This document shows positions 1 through 8,804 of a stretch of DNA of 17,641 nt, one piece after another (position 1 is the first letter of the stretch; each line of letters starts with the position of its first letter). This stretch comes from Brevundimonas sp. (lineage in GTDB: Bacteria > Pseudomonadota > Alphaproteobacteria > Caulobacterales > Caulobacteraceae). The stretch covers positions 1 to 17,641 of the forward strand of contig NZ_JAVHLH010000030.1 of the NCBI RefSeq assembly GCF_031082345.1. Reading direction: 5' to 3'. Below the pieces are notes generated by a model, which had not been told where the DNA came from, made no database searches, and worked only from the letters and a program-made list of their open reading frames with translations. A program made the translations under genes and the position numbers.

Positions 1-1
1 C

Positions 2-37
2 GGTCGCGGCAGCCCGCGTGGGCCCCGCAAGCCCTAG
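2..37 (+). CDS. 3' end of an upstream gene (Arg/Gly/Pro-rich C-terminal tail), partial
   Basis: The frame that is open from the left edge ends at a TAG at 35-37 and reads GRGSPRGPRKP. Basic Gly/Arg/Pro-rich C-terminal tails like this are common on alphaproteobacterial RluB/RsuA-type pseudouridine synthases, and such genes often precede rsmD; that identity is inference from tail composition and neighbourhood only. The frame is just 12 codons long here, so it could also be chance. The next gene starts 14 bases after the stop, which fits a shared transcript. Confidence 0.35.
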   Translation, partial: GRGSPRGPRKP

Positions 38-51
38 GACGCGAGGCGAGA

Positions 52-483
52 ATGACCGAGACGACCACCCCCCAACGCCTGTCGGGCCGGTGCCTGTGCG
101 GCGCCGTCGCCTTCACGGCGGTTCCGAAGCACGGCATGCACGCCTGCCATTGCGAGAGCTGCCGCCGTTGGACGGGCGGCGTCTATCTGGGCGTCGATTG
201 TGGCGACAGCGTCGAGGTGGCCACCCCCGGGGCGGTGGCGACCTATGAGTCGTCGGACTGGGCCAGCCGCAGCTTCTGCCGCACCTGCGGTTCGACGCTG
301 TTCTGGACCCTGAAGGCGGGCGGCATGACCGCCGTCTCGTTGCAGGCGTTCGACGATCCTTCGGTCTTTGCGTTCGACAGCGAGATCTTCATCGACTCCA
401 AGCCCGGCAACTACGATTTCGCCGGCGACCGCGTGCGGATGACCGGCGCGGAGGTCTTGGCCCAGTTCGCGGGCGGCGACTGA
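52..483 (+). CDS. GFA-family (glutathione-dependent formaldehyde-activating-like) zinc-binding protein
   Basis: This 143-residue protein has the cysteine pattern of the GFA / CENP-V fold: C14-x-C16 (RCLCGAVAF), then C32-x-C34-x2-C37 (HCESCRRWTGG), then C76-x2-C79 (FCRTCGSTLFW). These are the zinc ligands of the family, which is named for a Paracoccus enzyme proposed to help form S-hydroxymethylglutathione; most members have no proven substrate, so a formaldehyde role is not shown here. Length is normal for the family. The ATG is preceded by a GAGG-type ribosome binding site at 43-46. The stop TGA directly abuts the rsmD start codon, so the two genes are very likely co-transcribed and translationally coupled. 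There is no signal peptide, so it is cytoplasmic. Confidence 0.88.
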   Translation: MTETTTPQRLSGRCLCGAVAFTAVPKHGMHACHCESCRRWTGGVYLGVDCGDSVEVATPGAVATYESSDWASRSFCRTCGSTLFWTLKAGGMTAVSLQAFDDPSVFAFDSEIFIDSKPGNYDFAGDRVRMTGAEVLAQFAGGD

Positions 484-1044
484 ATGCGGATCGTCGCCGG
501 CAGCCTCAAGGGGCGCAGCATCGTCGCGCCGGACGGGCAGGGCACGCGTCCGACCTCGGACCGCGCCCGTCAGGCGGTGTTCAACGTACTGGAGCATGCG
601 GCCTGGGCCGAACCGCTGGACGGGCTTCGGGTCATCGACCTGTACGCCGGCTCGGGGGCGCTGGGCTTCGAGGCCATTAGCCGGGGGGCGGCCTTCGCCC
701 TGTTCGTGGAGACCGACGACGAGGCCCGTGGGGCCATCCGCGAGAACGCCGACGCCTATGGGGTGATGGGCCGCACGCGCGTGCACCGGCGCAGCGCCGT
801 GGATCTGGGCGTGCGGCCAGGGTCGGACGGCGAGGCCTTCGACCTGGCCTTCCTCGATCCGCCCTACCGCAAGGGGCTGGGCGAGCAGACGCTGGCCCGG
901 TTGCTGGAAGGGAACTGGCTGAAGCCGGGCGCGGTGGTGGTGTTCGAGCGCGGATCGGACGAGCCCGAGATCGACACGCCGGGCTACGAACGGCTGGACG
1001 CGCGCCACTACGGCGCCGCGCGCGTCCTGTTTCTCAGGGCGTAG
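484..1044 (+). CDS. rsmD: 16S rRNA (guanine(966)-N(2))-methyltransferase RsmD
   Basis: RsmD uses S-adenosylmethionine to methylate the exocyclic amine of G966 (E. coli numbering) in helix 31 of 16S rRNA, acting on the assembling 30S subunit. The 186-residue protein shows the family N-terminus ([11 protein letters not shown]), the [15 protein letters not shown] block at about 22-36, SAM-binding motif [18 protein letters not shown] at about 52-68, and the catalytic N-methyltransferase motif DPPY at 125-128 (FLDPPYRKG). Length is typical. The ATG follows the stop of the GFA gene with no gap, which indicates translational coupling. Its last 11 bases overlap the end of the convergent erythromycin-esterase-like gene on the other strand. 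Confidence 0.95.
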   Translation: MRIVAGSLKGRSIVAPDGQGTRPTSDRARQAVFNVLEHAAWAEPLDGLRVIDLYAGSGALGFEAISRGAAFALFVETDDEARGAIRENADAYGVMGRTRVHRRSAVDLGVRPGSDGEAFDLAFLDPPYRKGLGEQTLARLLEGNWLKPGAVVVFERGSDEPEIDTPGYERLDARHYGAARVLFLRA

Positions 1045-2269
1045 TCGCGTCCGCAGGATAGGTTGTCGGGGCCATGTCCCGGATGAAGAAGACGCCGTCG
1101 ACGGCGCGGTCCCACCAGGCGGGCATGGGCTGGAACCCGAGCATCCATGATGCGCGGCGCTCGCCGGACGGCGCCAGGGGGCTGAAGGCGTAGGCGTGAC
1201 CCGTCGCCGCCAGTTCGGCCTCGATGCTGCCCTCGGCCGGGGTTCCGACGTCGGTGGCGTCGCGGCGCACCCAGCTGCCGATCCGGCCGCCACCGCCGGT
1301 GAAGGCCAGGACATAGAGGTCATCGCCGAAGACCTCGGCGGCGTGGAGGCCCATCGGGACCATGCCCCGGGCGCCGTCGACGGCCGGGTCGATGACGGTC
1401 CGGTCCTTCAGGGCGTGGGAGGTCGCGGCCCAGACAATGATCTTGCGGCCGGGCCAGCCGACGTCGGCCAGCCAGCGGAGGTTGGAGGCCATCTGTTCGT
1501 CGCGCAGATTGAAGACGGCCGGGTTGTTCTCGCCGATCCGTTTGAAGAAGACGATGAAGGTCCCGACGCTCTGCAACGTCTGGGACCAGTGTGCGGCCTC
1601 GGCCGGATCGGGCAGGGCCGAGACGGCGGCGCGGGCGGCGGCCATGTCGGTCTCGAACAGGGTGAGGTCGATGCGGGCGAAGGCCTCGCGGTCGCGGGCT
1701 TGCTGGATGTCCAGCACGGCGGCGATCCTCTCCATCGGCTCCGCGGCCGAGGGCAGGCGCGTAGCCAGCTCCCTCACCTGACCCGGCAGGTTGCGGCTGG
1801 CCGGCATCACCTCCTGCATGTCCACGCCGGCCAGGATCAGCGGATCGCCCGAGGCGGCGGCGCGGTCGAGATAGCTGGACAGGGGCGCGAATTGATCGCT
1901 GCGGCTCCAGACCGGCAGGATGGCGTCCGGCAGGACCGCGCCCGGGGTCTCGCCCGCGGCGATGCGCTGTCGGGCGGCGTCCAGGCCGACCATGCCGCCC
2001 TCGAAGGCCAGGACGTCGAAGCCGAGACGTTCGTGGAGATATCGGACCACGCGGGCCTTCGCGATGAAGGTCGAACCGTCGCCGTGAGTCTGTTCGCCCA
2101 AGATGACGATGCGGGCGTCGCCGATGTCTCGACCCAGGGCTTCAAGATCGGACAGGTCGTCCGCTGTCGGATCGATCGTGCGGACAGGGACGGGCGCGAG
2201 CGTCTGGGCGAGCGCCGGGCCGGCGGTCAGCGTCAGGGCGGCGGAGAGAAAGAGGGCGCGGCGGAACAT
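1034..2269 (-). CDS. Exported erythromycin esterase-family hydrolase
   Basis: A 411-residue protein of the erythromycin esterase (EreA/EreB/EreC-like) superfamily. Visible marks are GEQTHG at 58-63 and LAFEGG with E90, which contain the family's active-site Glu and His residues, and a later conserved block [14 protein letters not shown]. Classical Ere enzymes hydrolyse the macrolide lactone; most chromosomal homologues have unknown substrates, so macrolide resistance should not be assumed. It differs from the classical Ere proteins by a Sec signal peptide ([21 protein letters not shown], cleavage before about Q22), so it probably acts in the periplasm or outside. A GGAG Shine-Dalgarno precedes the ATG. 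It follows mutL on the same strand after 119 bases, and that gap holds three TTTAA-type repeats (see promoter entry). Its 3' end overlaps rsmD by 11 bases. Confidence 0.86.
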   Translation of the reverse strand: MFRRALFLSAALTLTAGPALAQTLAPVPVRTIDPTADDLSDLEALGRDIGDARIVILGEQTHGDGSTFIAKARVVRYLHERLGFDVLAFEGGMVGLDAARQRIAAGETPGAVLPDAILPVWSRSDQFAPLSSYLDRAAASGDPLILAGVDMQEVMPASRNLPGQVRELATRLPSAAEPMERIAAVLDIQQARDREAFARIDLTLFETDMAAARAAVSALPDPAEAAHWSQTLQSVGTFIVFFKRIGENNPAVFNLRDEQMASNLRWLADVGWPGRKIIVWAATSHALKDRTVIDPAVDGARGMVPMGLHAAEVFGDDLYVLAFTGGGGRIGSWVRRDATDVGTPAEGSIEAELAATGHAYAFSPLAPSGERRASWMLGFQPMPAWWDRAVDGVFFIRDMAPTTYPADATTP

Positions 2270-2305
2270 GGCGGGTCTCCAGATCGAGGTCTCGGTCGTT
2301 TAGGT

Positions 2306-2350
2306 GAGACTTAAACGTTCTGGGAGTTAAATTTATGTAAGAGTTAAATT
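2306..2350 (-). promoter_or_regulatory. AT-rich repeated TTTAACT boxes upstream of the erythromycin esterase-like gene
   Basis: In an otherwise GC-rich window this stretch is strikingly AT-rich. On the plus strand GAGTTAAATT occurs exactly at 2324-2333 and again at 2341-2350, and a relative, GAGACTTAAAC, lies at 2306-2316. The TTAAA cores are 16 and 17 bases apart, close to one and a half helical turns. On the minus strand these read TTTAACTC, TTTAACTC and TTTAAGTC, about 35-80 bases before the ATG of the esterase-like gene. They could be operator half-sites or promoter elements; no regulator can be named. Confidence 0.45.
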
Positions 2351-2388
2351 GCGCCTTCGCCCGGCGCCGCGCGATTTGCCGGGAGCGG

Positions 2389-4248
2389 TCATCGCCGTCC
2401 GAACAGCTTTTCGAGGTCGGCCAGCTTGAGCTCGACATAGGTCGGGCGGCCGTGGTTGCACTGGCCGGAGTGGGGAGTGGCCTCCATCTGGCGGAGCAGG
2501 GCGTTCATCTCGGGGGCGGAGAGGACGCGGCCGGCGCGGACGCTGCCGTGGCAGGCCATGGTGCCGCAGACCTCGCCGAGCCGTTCGCTGAGGGCCAGGG
2601 CCGCGCCGTGTTCGGCGAGGTCGTCGGCGATGTCGCGGATCAGGCCCTGCACATCGGTGTCGCCCAGCAGGGCGGGGGTCTCGCGCACCAGCACCGCCCC
2701 GGCGCCGAACGGTTCGACGATCAGGCCGAGCTGGGCCAGTTCGTCGACGCGGGCCGAGACGCGCTCGGCCTCGGCCGGATCGAGCTCGACCACCTCGGGG
2801 GTGAGCAGGGCCTGGCGGGTCACCGAACCTGCGGCCATCTGGGCCTTCATCCGCTCGTAGACGAGGCGCTCGTGGGCGGCGTGCTGGTCGACGACGACGA
2901 GGCCGTCGCGGGTCTGGGCGACGATATAGGTGCCGTGCAGCTGGGCCCGGGCGGCGCCGAGAGGATAGTCCAGCGGGTCGAAGACGGTCCCGGATTCATC
3001 ATGAATCAACGATTGATCGCCGGCGGGATCGGGGCTCTCGACGCGGGCGGACCGCTCATTCAGGCCGGGGATCAGCTGGGCCGCGGCGGTCGCGGATCCC
3101 GCCCAGCCCTGCCAGCCGCTCCAGCCCTGGGCCGAGGGCGAGGACGGGCTGAAGGCGGGGCCGGAGCCGACGCCGGCATGGGGGCGGAAGCCGGCGAGGG
3201 CGCCCGCGGCGACGGTGGTCGAGGCGCGGTGGCCGGCGGCGGCGAGGGCATGCCGCAGCGCCCCGACGATCAGGCCGCGCACCATCTGCGGATCGCGGAA
3301 ACGGACCTCGGCCTTGGCCGGGTGGACGTTGACGTCGACGTAAAGCGGGTCGACCTCGAGGAACAGCACCGCCGCCGGGTGCCGGTCGCGGGCGAGGAAA
3401 TCGGCGTAGGCGCCGCGCAGGGCGCCCTGCAGCAACCGGTCCTTCACCGGGCGGCCGTTGACGAACAGATACTGGTGGCCGGCGTTGCCGCGGCTGTAGG
3501 TTGGCAGGCCCGCGTAGCCGCTCAGGCGCACGCCGTCGCGCGCCTGATCGATCAGCAGGGCGTTGGCCTCGAAGTCGCGGCCCAGCAGGGCGGCGAGACG
3601 CTTCAGCCGCCCCTGGTCGCCGGGGTGTTCGGCGGGCAGGCGCAGGGTGGTTTTGCCGTCGAGGTCGAGGGTGAAGGCCACGGTCTCGTGAGCCATGGCC
3701 TGACGTTTGATCTCTTCCGAGATGGCCATGGCCTCGGCCCGCTCGGACTTCATGAATTTGAGCCGGGCGGGGGTGGCGTAGAACAGGTCGCGGACCTCGA
3801 CGCGGGCGCCGTGCGGGCCGGGGAAGCCGGCGGGGGCGACCGGGCGCTGGTCGCCGCCCTCGACGGTGATCTGATGCGCTTCGCCGCCGTCTCGCGGGCG
3901 ACTGGTGATGGTCAGGCGGGCCACCGAGCCGATCGAGGGCAGGGCCTCGCCGCGGAAGCCGAGGGTCGAGATGCGCAGCAGGTCGACGTCGCCGGCGTCG
4001 TCGGGCTCCAGCTTGGAGGTGGCGTGGCGTTCGACCGCGAGTGCCAGCTGGTCGGGGGCCATGCCGTGACCGTCGTCGGCGATCAGGATGCGGGTCAGGC
4101 CGCCGCCGTCAGCCTGGACCTCGATCCGCGTGGCGCCGGCATCCAGCGCGTTCTCGACCAGCTCCTTGATGGCGCTGGCCGGGCGTTCGACCACCTCGCC
4201 GGCGGCGATGCGATTGACGGTTTCGGGGGGAAGGCGGCGGATGGGCAT
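2389..4248 (-). CDS. mutL: DNA mismatch repair protein MutL (endonuclease type)
   Basis: MutL couples MutS mismatch recognition to strand removal. The 619-residue protein has the GHKL ATPase N-terminus: the [19 protein letters not shown] block at 12-30 with ENALDAG following, IADDGHGM at about 56-63, and GFRGEAL at 97-103. A variable linker rich in Ala, Gly and Ser follows at about 345-430. The C-terminal domain carries the metal-dependent nicking motif DQHA(x2)E(x4)E at 454-465 ([12 protein letters not shown]), plus ACHGSVRAG (C566, H567) and CNHGRPT (C597, H599). These mark the nicking type of MutL found in bacteria without MutH, unlike E. coli MutL. No clear Shine-Dalgarno precedes the chosen ATG, but the protein begins exactly where MutL proteins normally do. 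It is divergent from the TPR gene at 4350. Confidence 0.97.
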   Translation of the reverse strand: MPIRRLPPETVNRIAAGEVVERPASAIKELVENALDAGATRIEVQADGGGLTRILIADDGHGMAPDQLALAVERHATSKLEPDDAGDVDLLRISTLGFRGEALPSIGSVARLTITSRPRDGGEAHQITVEGGDQRPVAPAGFPGPHGARVEVRDLFYATPARLKFMKSERAEAMAISEEIKRQAMAHETVAFTLDLDGKTTLRLPAEHPGDQGRLKRLAALLGRDFEANALLIDQARDGVRLSGYAGLPTYSRGNAGHQYLFVNGRPVKDRLLQGALRGAYADFLARDRHPAAVLFLEVDPLYVDVNVHPAKAEVRFRDPQMVRGLIVGALRHALAAAGHRASTTVAAGALAGFRPHAGVGSGPAFSPSSPSAQGWSGWQGWAGSATAAAQLIPGLNERSARVESPDPAGDQSLIHDESGTVFDPLDYPLGAARAQLHGTYIVAQTRDGLVVVDQHAAHERLVYERMKAQMAAGSVTRQALLTPEVVELDPAEAERVSARVDELAQLGLIVEPFGAGAVLVRETPALLGDTDVQGLIRDIADDLAEHGAALALSERLGEVCGTMACHGSVRAGRVLSAPEMNALLRQMEATPHSGQCNHGRPTYVELKLADLEKLFGRR

Positions 4249-4349
4249 GAACGGGGAAGTATGGGCTGATCCGCTGGTGGGGAGAAGCGCCGCTTGGCCT
4301 CGCCCTGTGGTTCGGTCACTATCGTCTGGGGACAGGGGAGATTTCCGGG

Positions 4350-6047
4350 ATGCGCGGCTTTCTGATGTGCGGCGTGGCCATGGCCACGATCCTGATCGGC
4401 CCCTCGGCTGTCGCGGACGCCACCGCCGACCGCGCCGTCAGGGACCTGATCGAACGACCGCCGGTCTGCGGCCCCCCCGCGGGGGATGAGGCAGGCGCTC
4501 CGGTGGCCGGGATGGTCATGGTCGACGGCTTCGGCACGGGCGGCTTCCAGATCGCCACGAACAATCCCGAGGCCCAGGCCTGGTTCAACCACGGCGTCCG
4601 CCTGCGCTGGGCGTTCGAGCACGGTGAATCCGTCCGCGCCTTCCGCAAGGCCCGCCTGCTGGACCCCGCCTGCGCCCTGTGCGCCTGGGGCGAGGCCTGG
4701 GCCATGGGGCCGAACCTCAACGGAGGCGGCGGCGACGAGGAAACCCGGCTCGCCGCGCTGAAGGCCGCGCGCGACGCCCGACGACTGGCGCGGCGGGCCA
4801 CGCCCATGCAGCGCCAGATGATCGACGCCCTGGTGCAGCGCTATTCGGGCCGGGAGTCGTCACGGGCCCGACGTTTCGCCACGGCCATGGACCGGATCGC
4901 CCGGCGGAATCCGGCCGACGTCTCCGTTGCCGCGATCGCGGCCGACGCCTGGATGCTGAACGCCGACGAGTGGTGGGACGACGACGGCAAGGCGGCCGAT
5001 CCCGGGATCACGCGGGCGATGCAGATTCTCGAGCAGGCGCTGGCCCGCGCTCCCGATGATCCCGGCGCCATCCACCTCTATATCCACCTGACCGAATGGT
5101 CGGACGACCCGCACAAGGCCATTCCCTACGGCGAGCGGCTGGCGACGCTGGCGCCGGGGGCCAGCCATCTGGTGCACATGCCGTCGCACACCTTCTACCG
5201 GGTCGGGCGCTACCGGGACGCGATGATGTCCAATGTCGCCGCCGTGGCGCTGGACCGCCGCTACGATGAGCTGGCGCGACCGCCGGGCGGGGTGCCGGGC
5301 ATGCCGCTGCACGGCCACAACATTCATTTCGGCATGGGCGGGGCCCTGATGGCCGGGGGGGACGTCGAGGGACTGAAGCTGGCCGAATGGTTCCTGGACG
5401 TCTTTCCGGACATTCCGGCCGACAATCTGTGGCGTCAGATGACGGCCAACAACGCCTACGCCGTCTACGGCCGGTTCGCCGACGCGGAGCGGGTCGCAGG
5501 GCTGAAGGAACCGCCGGCCAGCCACCCGATGCTGCGGATCAGCTGGCGCTACGCCCGAGGCGAGGCGGCGGCGCGGGCGGGGGACGCCGACGCCGTGCGG
5601 GCCGAGGCGGCCGCCATTGCGGAACTGCGCGAGGATGAGTCGTTCGCGGCCGGGCCGATGCAGGAGCGCCGACGGGGCTTCACCGAACTGTCCCAGCGGG
5701 TGCTGGAGGGTCGGGCGGCGATGATCGACGGCGACCACGCCGCGGCGATGGCGGCCTTTGGCCGGGCGGCGGAGATCCAGGGCATGGGCGAGGAGGGCGG
5801 TGACCCGCCGGCGATCTGGTACCCGACCCGGCGCAGCCTCGCGGCGGCGATGCTGGCCTCGGGCGACGTCTCCGGCGCGCGCGCCAAGGTGCTGGAGTTG
5901 CTGGAGGACTGGCCGAACGACCCGTACAGCCATTTCGTCCTGGCCCAGGCCGAGACGGCGCTCGGGAATCCCGTCGCGGCGGCGGAGGCGGAGCGCCGCT
6001 CGCGGCTCGAATGGGTCGGCGGCGCGATGAGCCTGAAGCTCGCCTGA
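4350..6047 (+). CDS. Exported tetratricopeptide-repeat protein of unknown function
   Basis: A 565-residue protein with a likely Sec signal peptide (hydrophobic stretch from about 4 to 20, cleavage after the Ala-rich VADA region). The mature part starts with a block resembling many large uncharacterised bacterial TPR proteins: [37 protein letters not shown] and AMGPNLNGG. Helical TPR-like units follow across the rest (for example [33 protein letters not shown] and a C-terminal unit with [19 protein letters not shown]). The conserved His-rich stretch [15 protein letters not shown] and [17 protein letters not shown] resembles the family core. CALC is a C-x2-C pair without a following His, so it is not a heme site. 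The gene stands alone on the plus strand, 101 bases from mutL (divergent) and 13 bases from the convergent dsbA-like gene. Role unknown; periplasmic scaffolding is a guess. Confidence 0.85.
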   Translation: MRGFLMCGVAMATILIGPSAVADATADRAVRDLIERPPVCGPPAGDEAGAPVAGMVMVDGFGTGGFQIATNNPEAQAWFNHGVRLRWAFEHGESVRAFRKARLLDPACALCAWGEAWAMGPNLNGGGGDEETRLAALKAARDARRLARRATPMQRQMIDALVQRYSGRESSRARRFATAMDRIARRNPADVSVAAIAADAWMLNADEWWDDDGKAADPGITRAMQILEQALARAPDDPGAIHLYIHLTEWSDDPHKAIPYGERLATLAPGASHLVHMPSHTFYRVGRYRDAMMSNVAAVALDRRYDELARPPGGVPGMPLHGHNIHFGMGGALMAGGDVEGLKLAEWFLDVFPDIPADNLWRQMTANNAYAVYGRFADAERVAGLKEPPASHPMLRISWRYARGEAAARAGDADAVRAEAAAIAELREDESFAAGPMQERRRGFTELSQRVLEGRAAMIDGDHAAAMAAFGRAAEIQGMGEEGGDPPAIWYPTRRSLAAAMLASGDVSGARAKVLELLEDWPNDPYSHFVLAQAETALGNPVAAAEAERRSRLEWVGGAMSLKLA

Positions 6048-6060
6048 CGGCGGGCCCGGC

Positions 6061-6867
6061 TCAGCGGGCCTTGGCCTCGCGGATTTCGCTCTCCAGCGCC
6101 GCGGGTTCGATCGACTCCATGGCCTTGCCGTTGACGAAGAAGGTCGGGGTGCCCACGAGGCCCATGGCCATGGCCGAGGTCTGCATGTCCGCCAGATGGC
6201 TGGCGATCTCGGAGCCCGCCATGGCCGTCTCGGCCTGCGGCATGGATACGCCATTGGCCTGAAGGATGGCGTCGACCGCCGGCTCCGACAGGGCCGGTTC
6301 GGCCATCAGGGCCCGGAAGACCGGCAGATATTTGCCCTGGCGGTGGGCGGCCTGGGCGGCGCGGGCGGCGTAGTGGGACACGCCGTTGGTCGGGCCGTCG
6401 AGGATGGGCCATTCCTTGAATACGAAGCGCACGTCCGGATGAGCCTGCATGATCCGCAGCACCTCTGGCGCGGTCGCCTTGCAGCCCGGGCAGCGGAAGT
6501 CGAAATACTCGATCACCGTGACCTTGGCGTCGGCGGGCCCGAAGGCGGCGTCCCGGCTGTCGACGGCGAGCAGGCCCGGATTGGCCGCGACGCGGGCGGT
6601 GATCTCGGCGGCCTTCTGGCGGCTGTCGACGATCTGCTGCTGTTGCGCCTTCTGGTTCAGAGCGTCGCTGACCTCCTGGAGCACCTCCGGATTCTGGATC
6701 AGATAGGTCCGGACGCGCGACCCGAAATCCGTCCCCGTGGCGTAGGGGGCGAGCGCGATAATCAACGCCAACACGGAGACGGCCAGCGCGGCCAGGCCGG
6801 TCCGGCCTCCGGACAAAAGGCCGCCGAACCGGGAGGGCGCGGGCGCAGGATCGGGTGTTTCGGTCAT
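6061..6867 (-). CDS. Membrane-anchored DsbA-family thiol:disulfide oxidoreductase with ScsC-like N-terminal domain
   Basis: A 268-residue thioredoxin-fold protein. A short Pro-rich cytoplasmic tail is followed by one membrane segment at about 22-42. Next comes a periplasmic region FGSRVRTYLIQNPEVLQEV that resembles the N-terminal domain of ScsC-type proteins, which drives oligomerisation in some members. The thioredoxin/DsbA domain holds the active site C126-P-G-C129 and a cis-proline region GTPTFFVNG at 239-247. Such proteins oxidise or isomerise disulfides of exported proteins; the direction of the reaction cannot be read from the sequence. The gene starts 19 bases after the stop of the M48 protease gene, so the two are probably one operon. 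Its own ATG overlaps no other gene. Confidence 0.88.
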   Translation of the reverse strand: MTETPDPAPAPSRFGGLLSGGRTGLAALAVSVLALIIALAPYATGTDFGSRVRTYLIQNPEVLQEVSDALNQKAQQQQIVDSRQKAAEITARVAANPGLLAVDSRDAAFGPADAKVTVIEYFDFRCPGCKATAPEVLRIMQAHPDVRFVFKEWPILDGPTNGVSHYAARAAQAAHRQGKYLPVFRALMAEPALSEPAVDAILQANGVSMPQAETAMAGSEIASHLADMQTSAMAMGLVGTPTFFVNGKAMESIEPAALESEIREAKAR

Positions 6868-6886
6868 TCAGGCTCTCGAGAAGGGT

Positions 6887-8296
6887 TCAGCCGCCGGCCG
6901 GGATGACGCCCGGGGCCCGGCGCGCGTTTCGGCGGTCGAGGTCGTCCACGTCGTCCTGGGTGGCCCCCGAGGCGAAGACGATGTCCATGGCGCGGGTCCA
7001 TTCGGCCGTGCCGGGCTCCAGCATGTCGCGGGCGCGCAGGGCGAACTGCGTAGCCTGCCGTTCGGCGCCCACGGCGAAATACATCTCCGCCGAGGCCAGG
7101 CGGGCCTCGCCCTCCTTGCCCTGGCTGGCGTAGGCCTGGGCCAGCAGGCGCCAGGCCATGCCGTTGTCCCTCTCCAGCGCGGCCGCCCGCTTCAGGTGAT
7201 CAACCGCCGCATCCAGCCGGGCCGGATCGCGGGTCTCGATCAGCGCATGACCGAGATTGATGCGCAGCAGGGGGGCGGACGGCAGGATGTCGACCGAGCG
7301 CTGGTGCGCTTCGATGGCTTCCTCCGGGCGACCTTCCTCGAACAGGATCTGGCCCTTCAGCTCCCAGAAATACGGGTTCTCCGGCTGCTCGGCGAGCAGG
7401 ACGTCGACCGCAGCCAGCGCCCGATCCGTCTGGCCGTCCCGGTACCAGGCGATGGCGCGGGCGTAGCGGGCGGGCAGGGCGGTGTCGGTCTCCGGATAGG
7501 CGCTCAGGGTCTCGCGCGGATGGTCCATGAAGGCGTGGATCTTGGCGAGGACCAGGGCGTGCTGGGCCATCCGTTCAGGACTGTCGTGGCGCCCGTAGCT
7601 CGGCTGCTCGGCCACGAAGCGGCGCAGGTTCTCGATCCGGTCCGACGACAGGGGGTGGCTGCGGAAATAGGGATAGCGACGGGCGTCCGAGAACACCTCC
7701 TGGGAGCGGAAATTCTCGAAGAAGGTGACCAGGCCGCGGCCCGACTCGCCGGCGGCCTCCAGCGCCCGGGCGCCGGTGTTGTCGGCCTCGCCCTCCTGAT
7801 GGGTCATGTAGCGCAGGGCGCTCAGGGTCCCGAAATACTGGCTGTTGCCCAGCAGCACGGCGCCCGCGTCCGGCGCGCCGGCGGCGATCGCCAGGGCGCC
7901 GAGGGCCATGGTCATCAGCATCGGCTGCATGCCGGCGTCCTGGGCGCCGTCGCGCAGGGTGTGGCGATTGCGGATGTGTCCGGCCTCGTGGGCGATGACG
8001 CCCAGCAGTTCATTGGGGCTGCGGGTTCTCAGGATCAGGCCGGTGTTCACGCCCATGATCCGCCCCCGCGTGGCGAAGGCGTTCAGGTCGGCGTCGTTGA
8101 TCAGCAGGATCTCGACCTCGGACGGCTCCAGCCCCATGCCCGTGAACACCGGATCGGCCCAGTCGTGAATGATGGTCTCGATCTCGGTGTCGCGGATGGC
8201 GCTCTGGGCCGCGGCGGGGGCGGCGGCCGCCAGCATCAGGCCGGCGGCGGCCGTGGCCCCGATGAGGCGGGCGGCGTGTCTGGTTAGCCAATTCAT
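6887..8296 (-). CDS. Periplasmic M48-family zinc metalloprotease with C-terminal TPRs (BepA-like)
   Basis: A 469-residue protein with a signal peptide (cleavage after AAPAAA, about residue 30), a peptidase M48 domain and TPR repeats. The zinc site HEAGH is at 103-107 and the third ligand is E170 in HQEGEAD. From about 260 onward the sequence has TPR-like helices (ARAIAWYRDGQTDRALAAVD, GRPEEAIEAHQRSVDILPSAP, LGHALIETRDPARLDAAVDHL). This is the layout of E. coli BepA (YfgC), a periplasmic protease/chaperone for outer-membrane protein assembly, including LptD. A GGGAG ribosome binding site lies about 7 bases before the ATG. It is followed after 19 bases by the DsbA/ScsC-like gene. Upstream on the same strand is the tail of RNase E, with a hairpin between them. 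Confidence 0.92.
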   Translation of the reverse strand: MNWLTRHAARLIGATAAAGLMLAAAAPAAAQSAIRDTEIETIIHDWADPVFTGMGLEPSEVEILLINDADLNAFATRGRIMGVNTGLILRTRSPNELLGVIAHEAGHIRNRHTLRDGAQDAGMQPMLMTMALGALAIAAGAPDAGAVLLGNSQYFGTLSALRYMTHQEGEADNTGARALEAAGESGRGLVTFFENFRSQEVFSDARRYPYFRSHPLSSDRIENLRRFVAEQPSYGRHDSPERMAQHALVLAKIHAFMDHPRETLSAYPETDTALPARYARAIAWYRDGQTDRALAAVDVLLAEQPENPYFWELKGQILFEEGRPEEAIEAHQRSVDILPSAPLLRINLGHALIETRDPARLDAAVDHLKRAAALERDNGMAWRLLAQAYASQGKEGEARLASAEMYFAVGAERQATQFALRARDMLEPGTAEWTRAMDIVFASGATQDDVDDLDRRNARRAPGVIPAGG

Positions 8297-8326
8297 GGCG
8301 TACTCCCGATACCGTCGAACGCCCCC

Positions 8327-8354
8327 GCCGCGATCCTCACTATCTAATCGCGGC
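8327..8354 (-). terminator. Hairpin after the RNase E tail, before the M48 protease gene
   Basis: GCCGCGAT at 8327-8334 and ATCGCGGC at 8347-8354 form a perfect 8-bp inverted repeat with a 12-base loop. It sits 3 bases beyond the RNase E tail stop on the minus strand and about 30 bases before the M48 start. No U-run follows, so it may be a 3'-end stabilising structure, an attenuator or a Rho-dependent end and not a classical intrinsic terminator. Confidence 0.4.
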
Positions 8355-8357
8355 CAT

Positions 8358-8804
8358 TCAACGGCGCCACCATCCGCGCTTGGGCTTCTCGGGCGGTGCG
8401 ACGATCTGGTTGGGATCCTCGGCGATCAGGGCGGCGACGTCGACCTCGGGCGCGGCGGGTTCGGCGGATTCAGCGGCCGGCGCGGGTTCGGGGGCGGGTT
8501 CGGCGACGGGCTCCGGCTCGACGACGGGCTCCGGCGTCGACGTTTCGACCGCTTCGGCGTCCGAAATCACGATGTCCGGCGCGGCCTCTGCGGTCACCTT
8601 GCGGCGAACGCGGCGGCGCTTCGGCTCCTCGACCGGGGGCGGAGGGGACACCTCGGCCTCGTCAGCGACCCGCACCGCCGCCGGGGCGTCCGGCGACGTT
8701 TCCAGCGTCATGCCCTCGCTGCTGGCGCGGGCTTCGGGGGCCGTTTCCGCGGTCAGATCGCGGTCGGCGCGATCCCGTCCGCGGCCACGACCGCGGCGGC
8801 GGCG
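8358..8804 (-). pseudogene. rne: Orphan 3' end of ribonuclease E (Arg-rich region and PNPase-binding C-terminus)
   Basis: The open part from an ATG at 8711 encodes 117 residues ending in APPEKPKRGWWRR, preceded by VDVAALIAEDPNQIV and by KRRRVRRKV. This is the signature C-terminus of alphaproteobacterial RNase E, where the terminal GWW segment binds polynucleotide phosphorylase in the Caulobacter degradosome. The same frame continues upstream of the ATG without a stop and reads RSRRRRGRGRGRDRADRD then LTAETAPEARASSEG, which is the expected Arg-rich RNA-binding stretch, so the fragment extends to about 8804. The catalytic S1/DNase I-like/zinc-link part (normally hundreds of residues upstream) is absent from the window; the DNA there codes for a PAS sensor in another frame. 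The fragment could still be translated from 8711, since GAGG lies just upstream and the PAS stop is 42 bases away. Either a rearranged remnant or an assembly join. Confidence 0.8.

Noticed and set aside
1196..2314. Long plus-strand open frames opposite the esterase and mutL genes (1196-2314 and 2452-4269)
   Set aside because: They are antisense shadows in very GC-rich DNA, with Gly/Ala/Arg-rich low-complexity products and no family motifs; the minus-strand genes have clear domains and better codon bias.
2389..4248. MutL endonuclease motif as a novelty
   Set aside because: DQHA(x2)E(x4)E is normal for MutL in bacteria that lack MutH; nothing unusual beyond that.
4670..4700. CALC in the TPR protein as a cytochrome c heme site
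   Set aside because: The residue after the second Cys is Ala, not His, so it is not a C-x2-C-H motif.
7196..8287. A 363-residue plus-strand frame opposite the M48 protease gene
   Set aside because: Gly/Gln/Val-rich shadow of a gene with intact HEAGH and TPR motifs.
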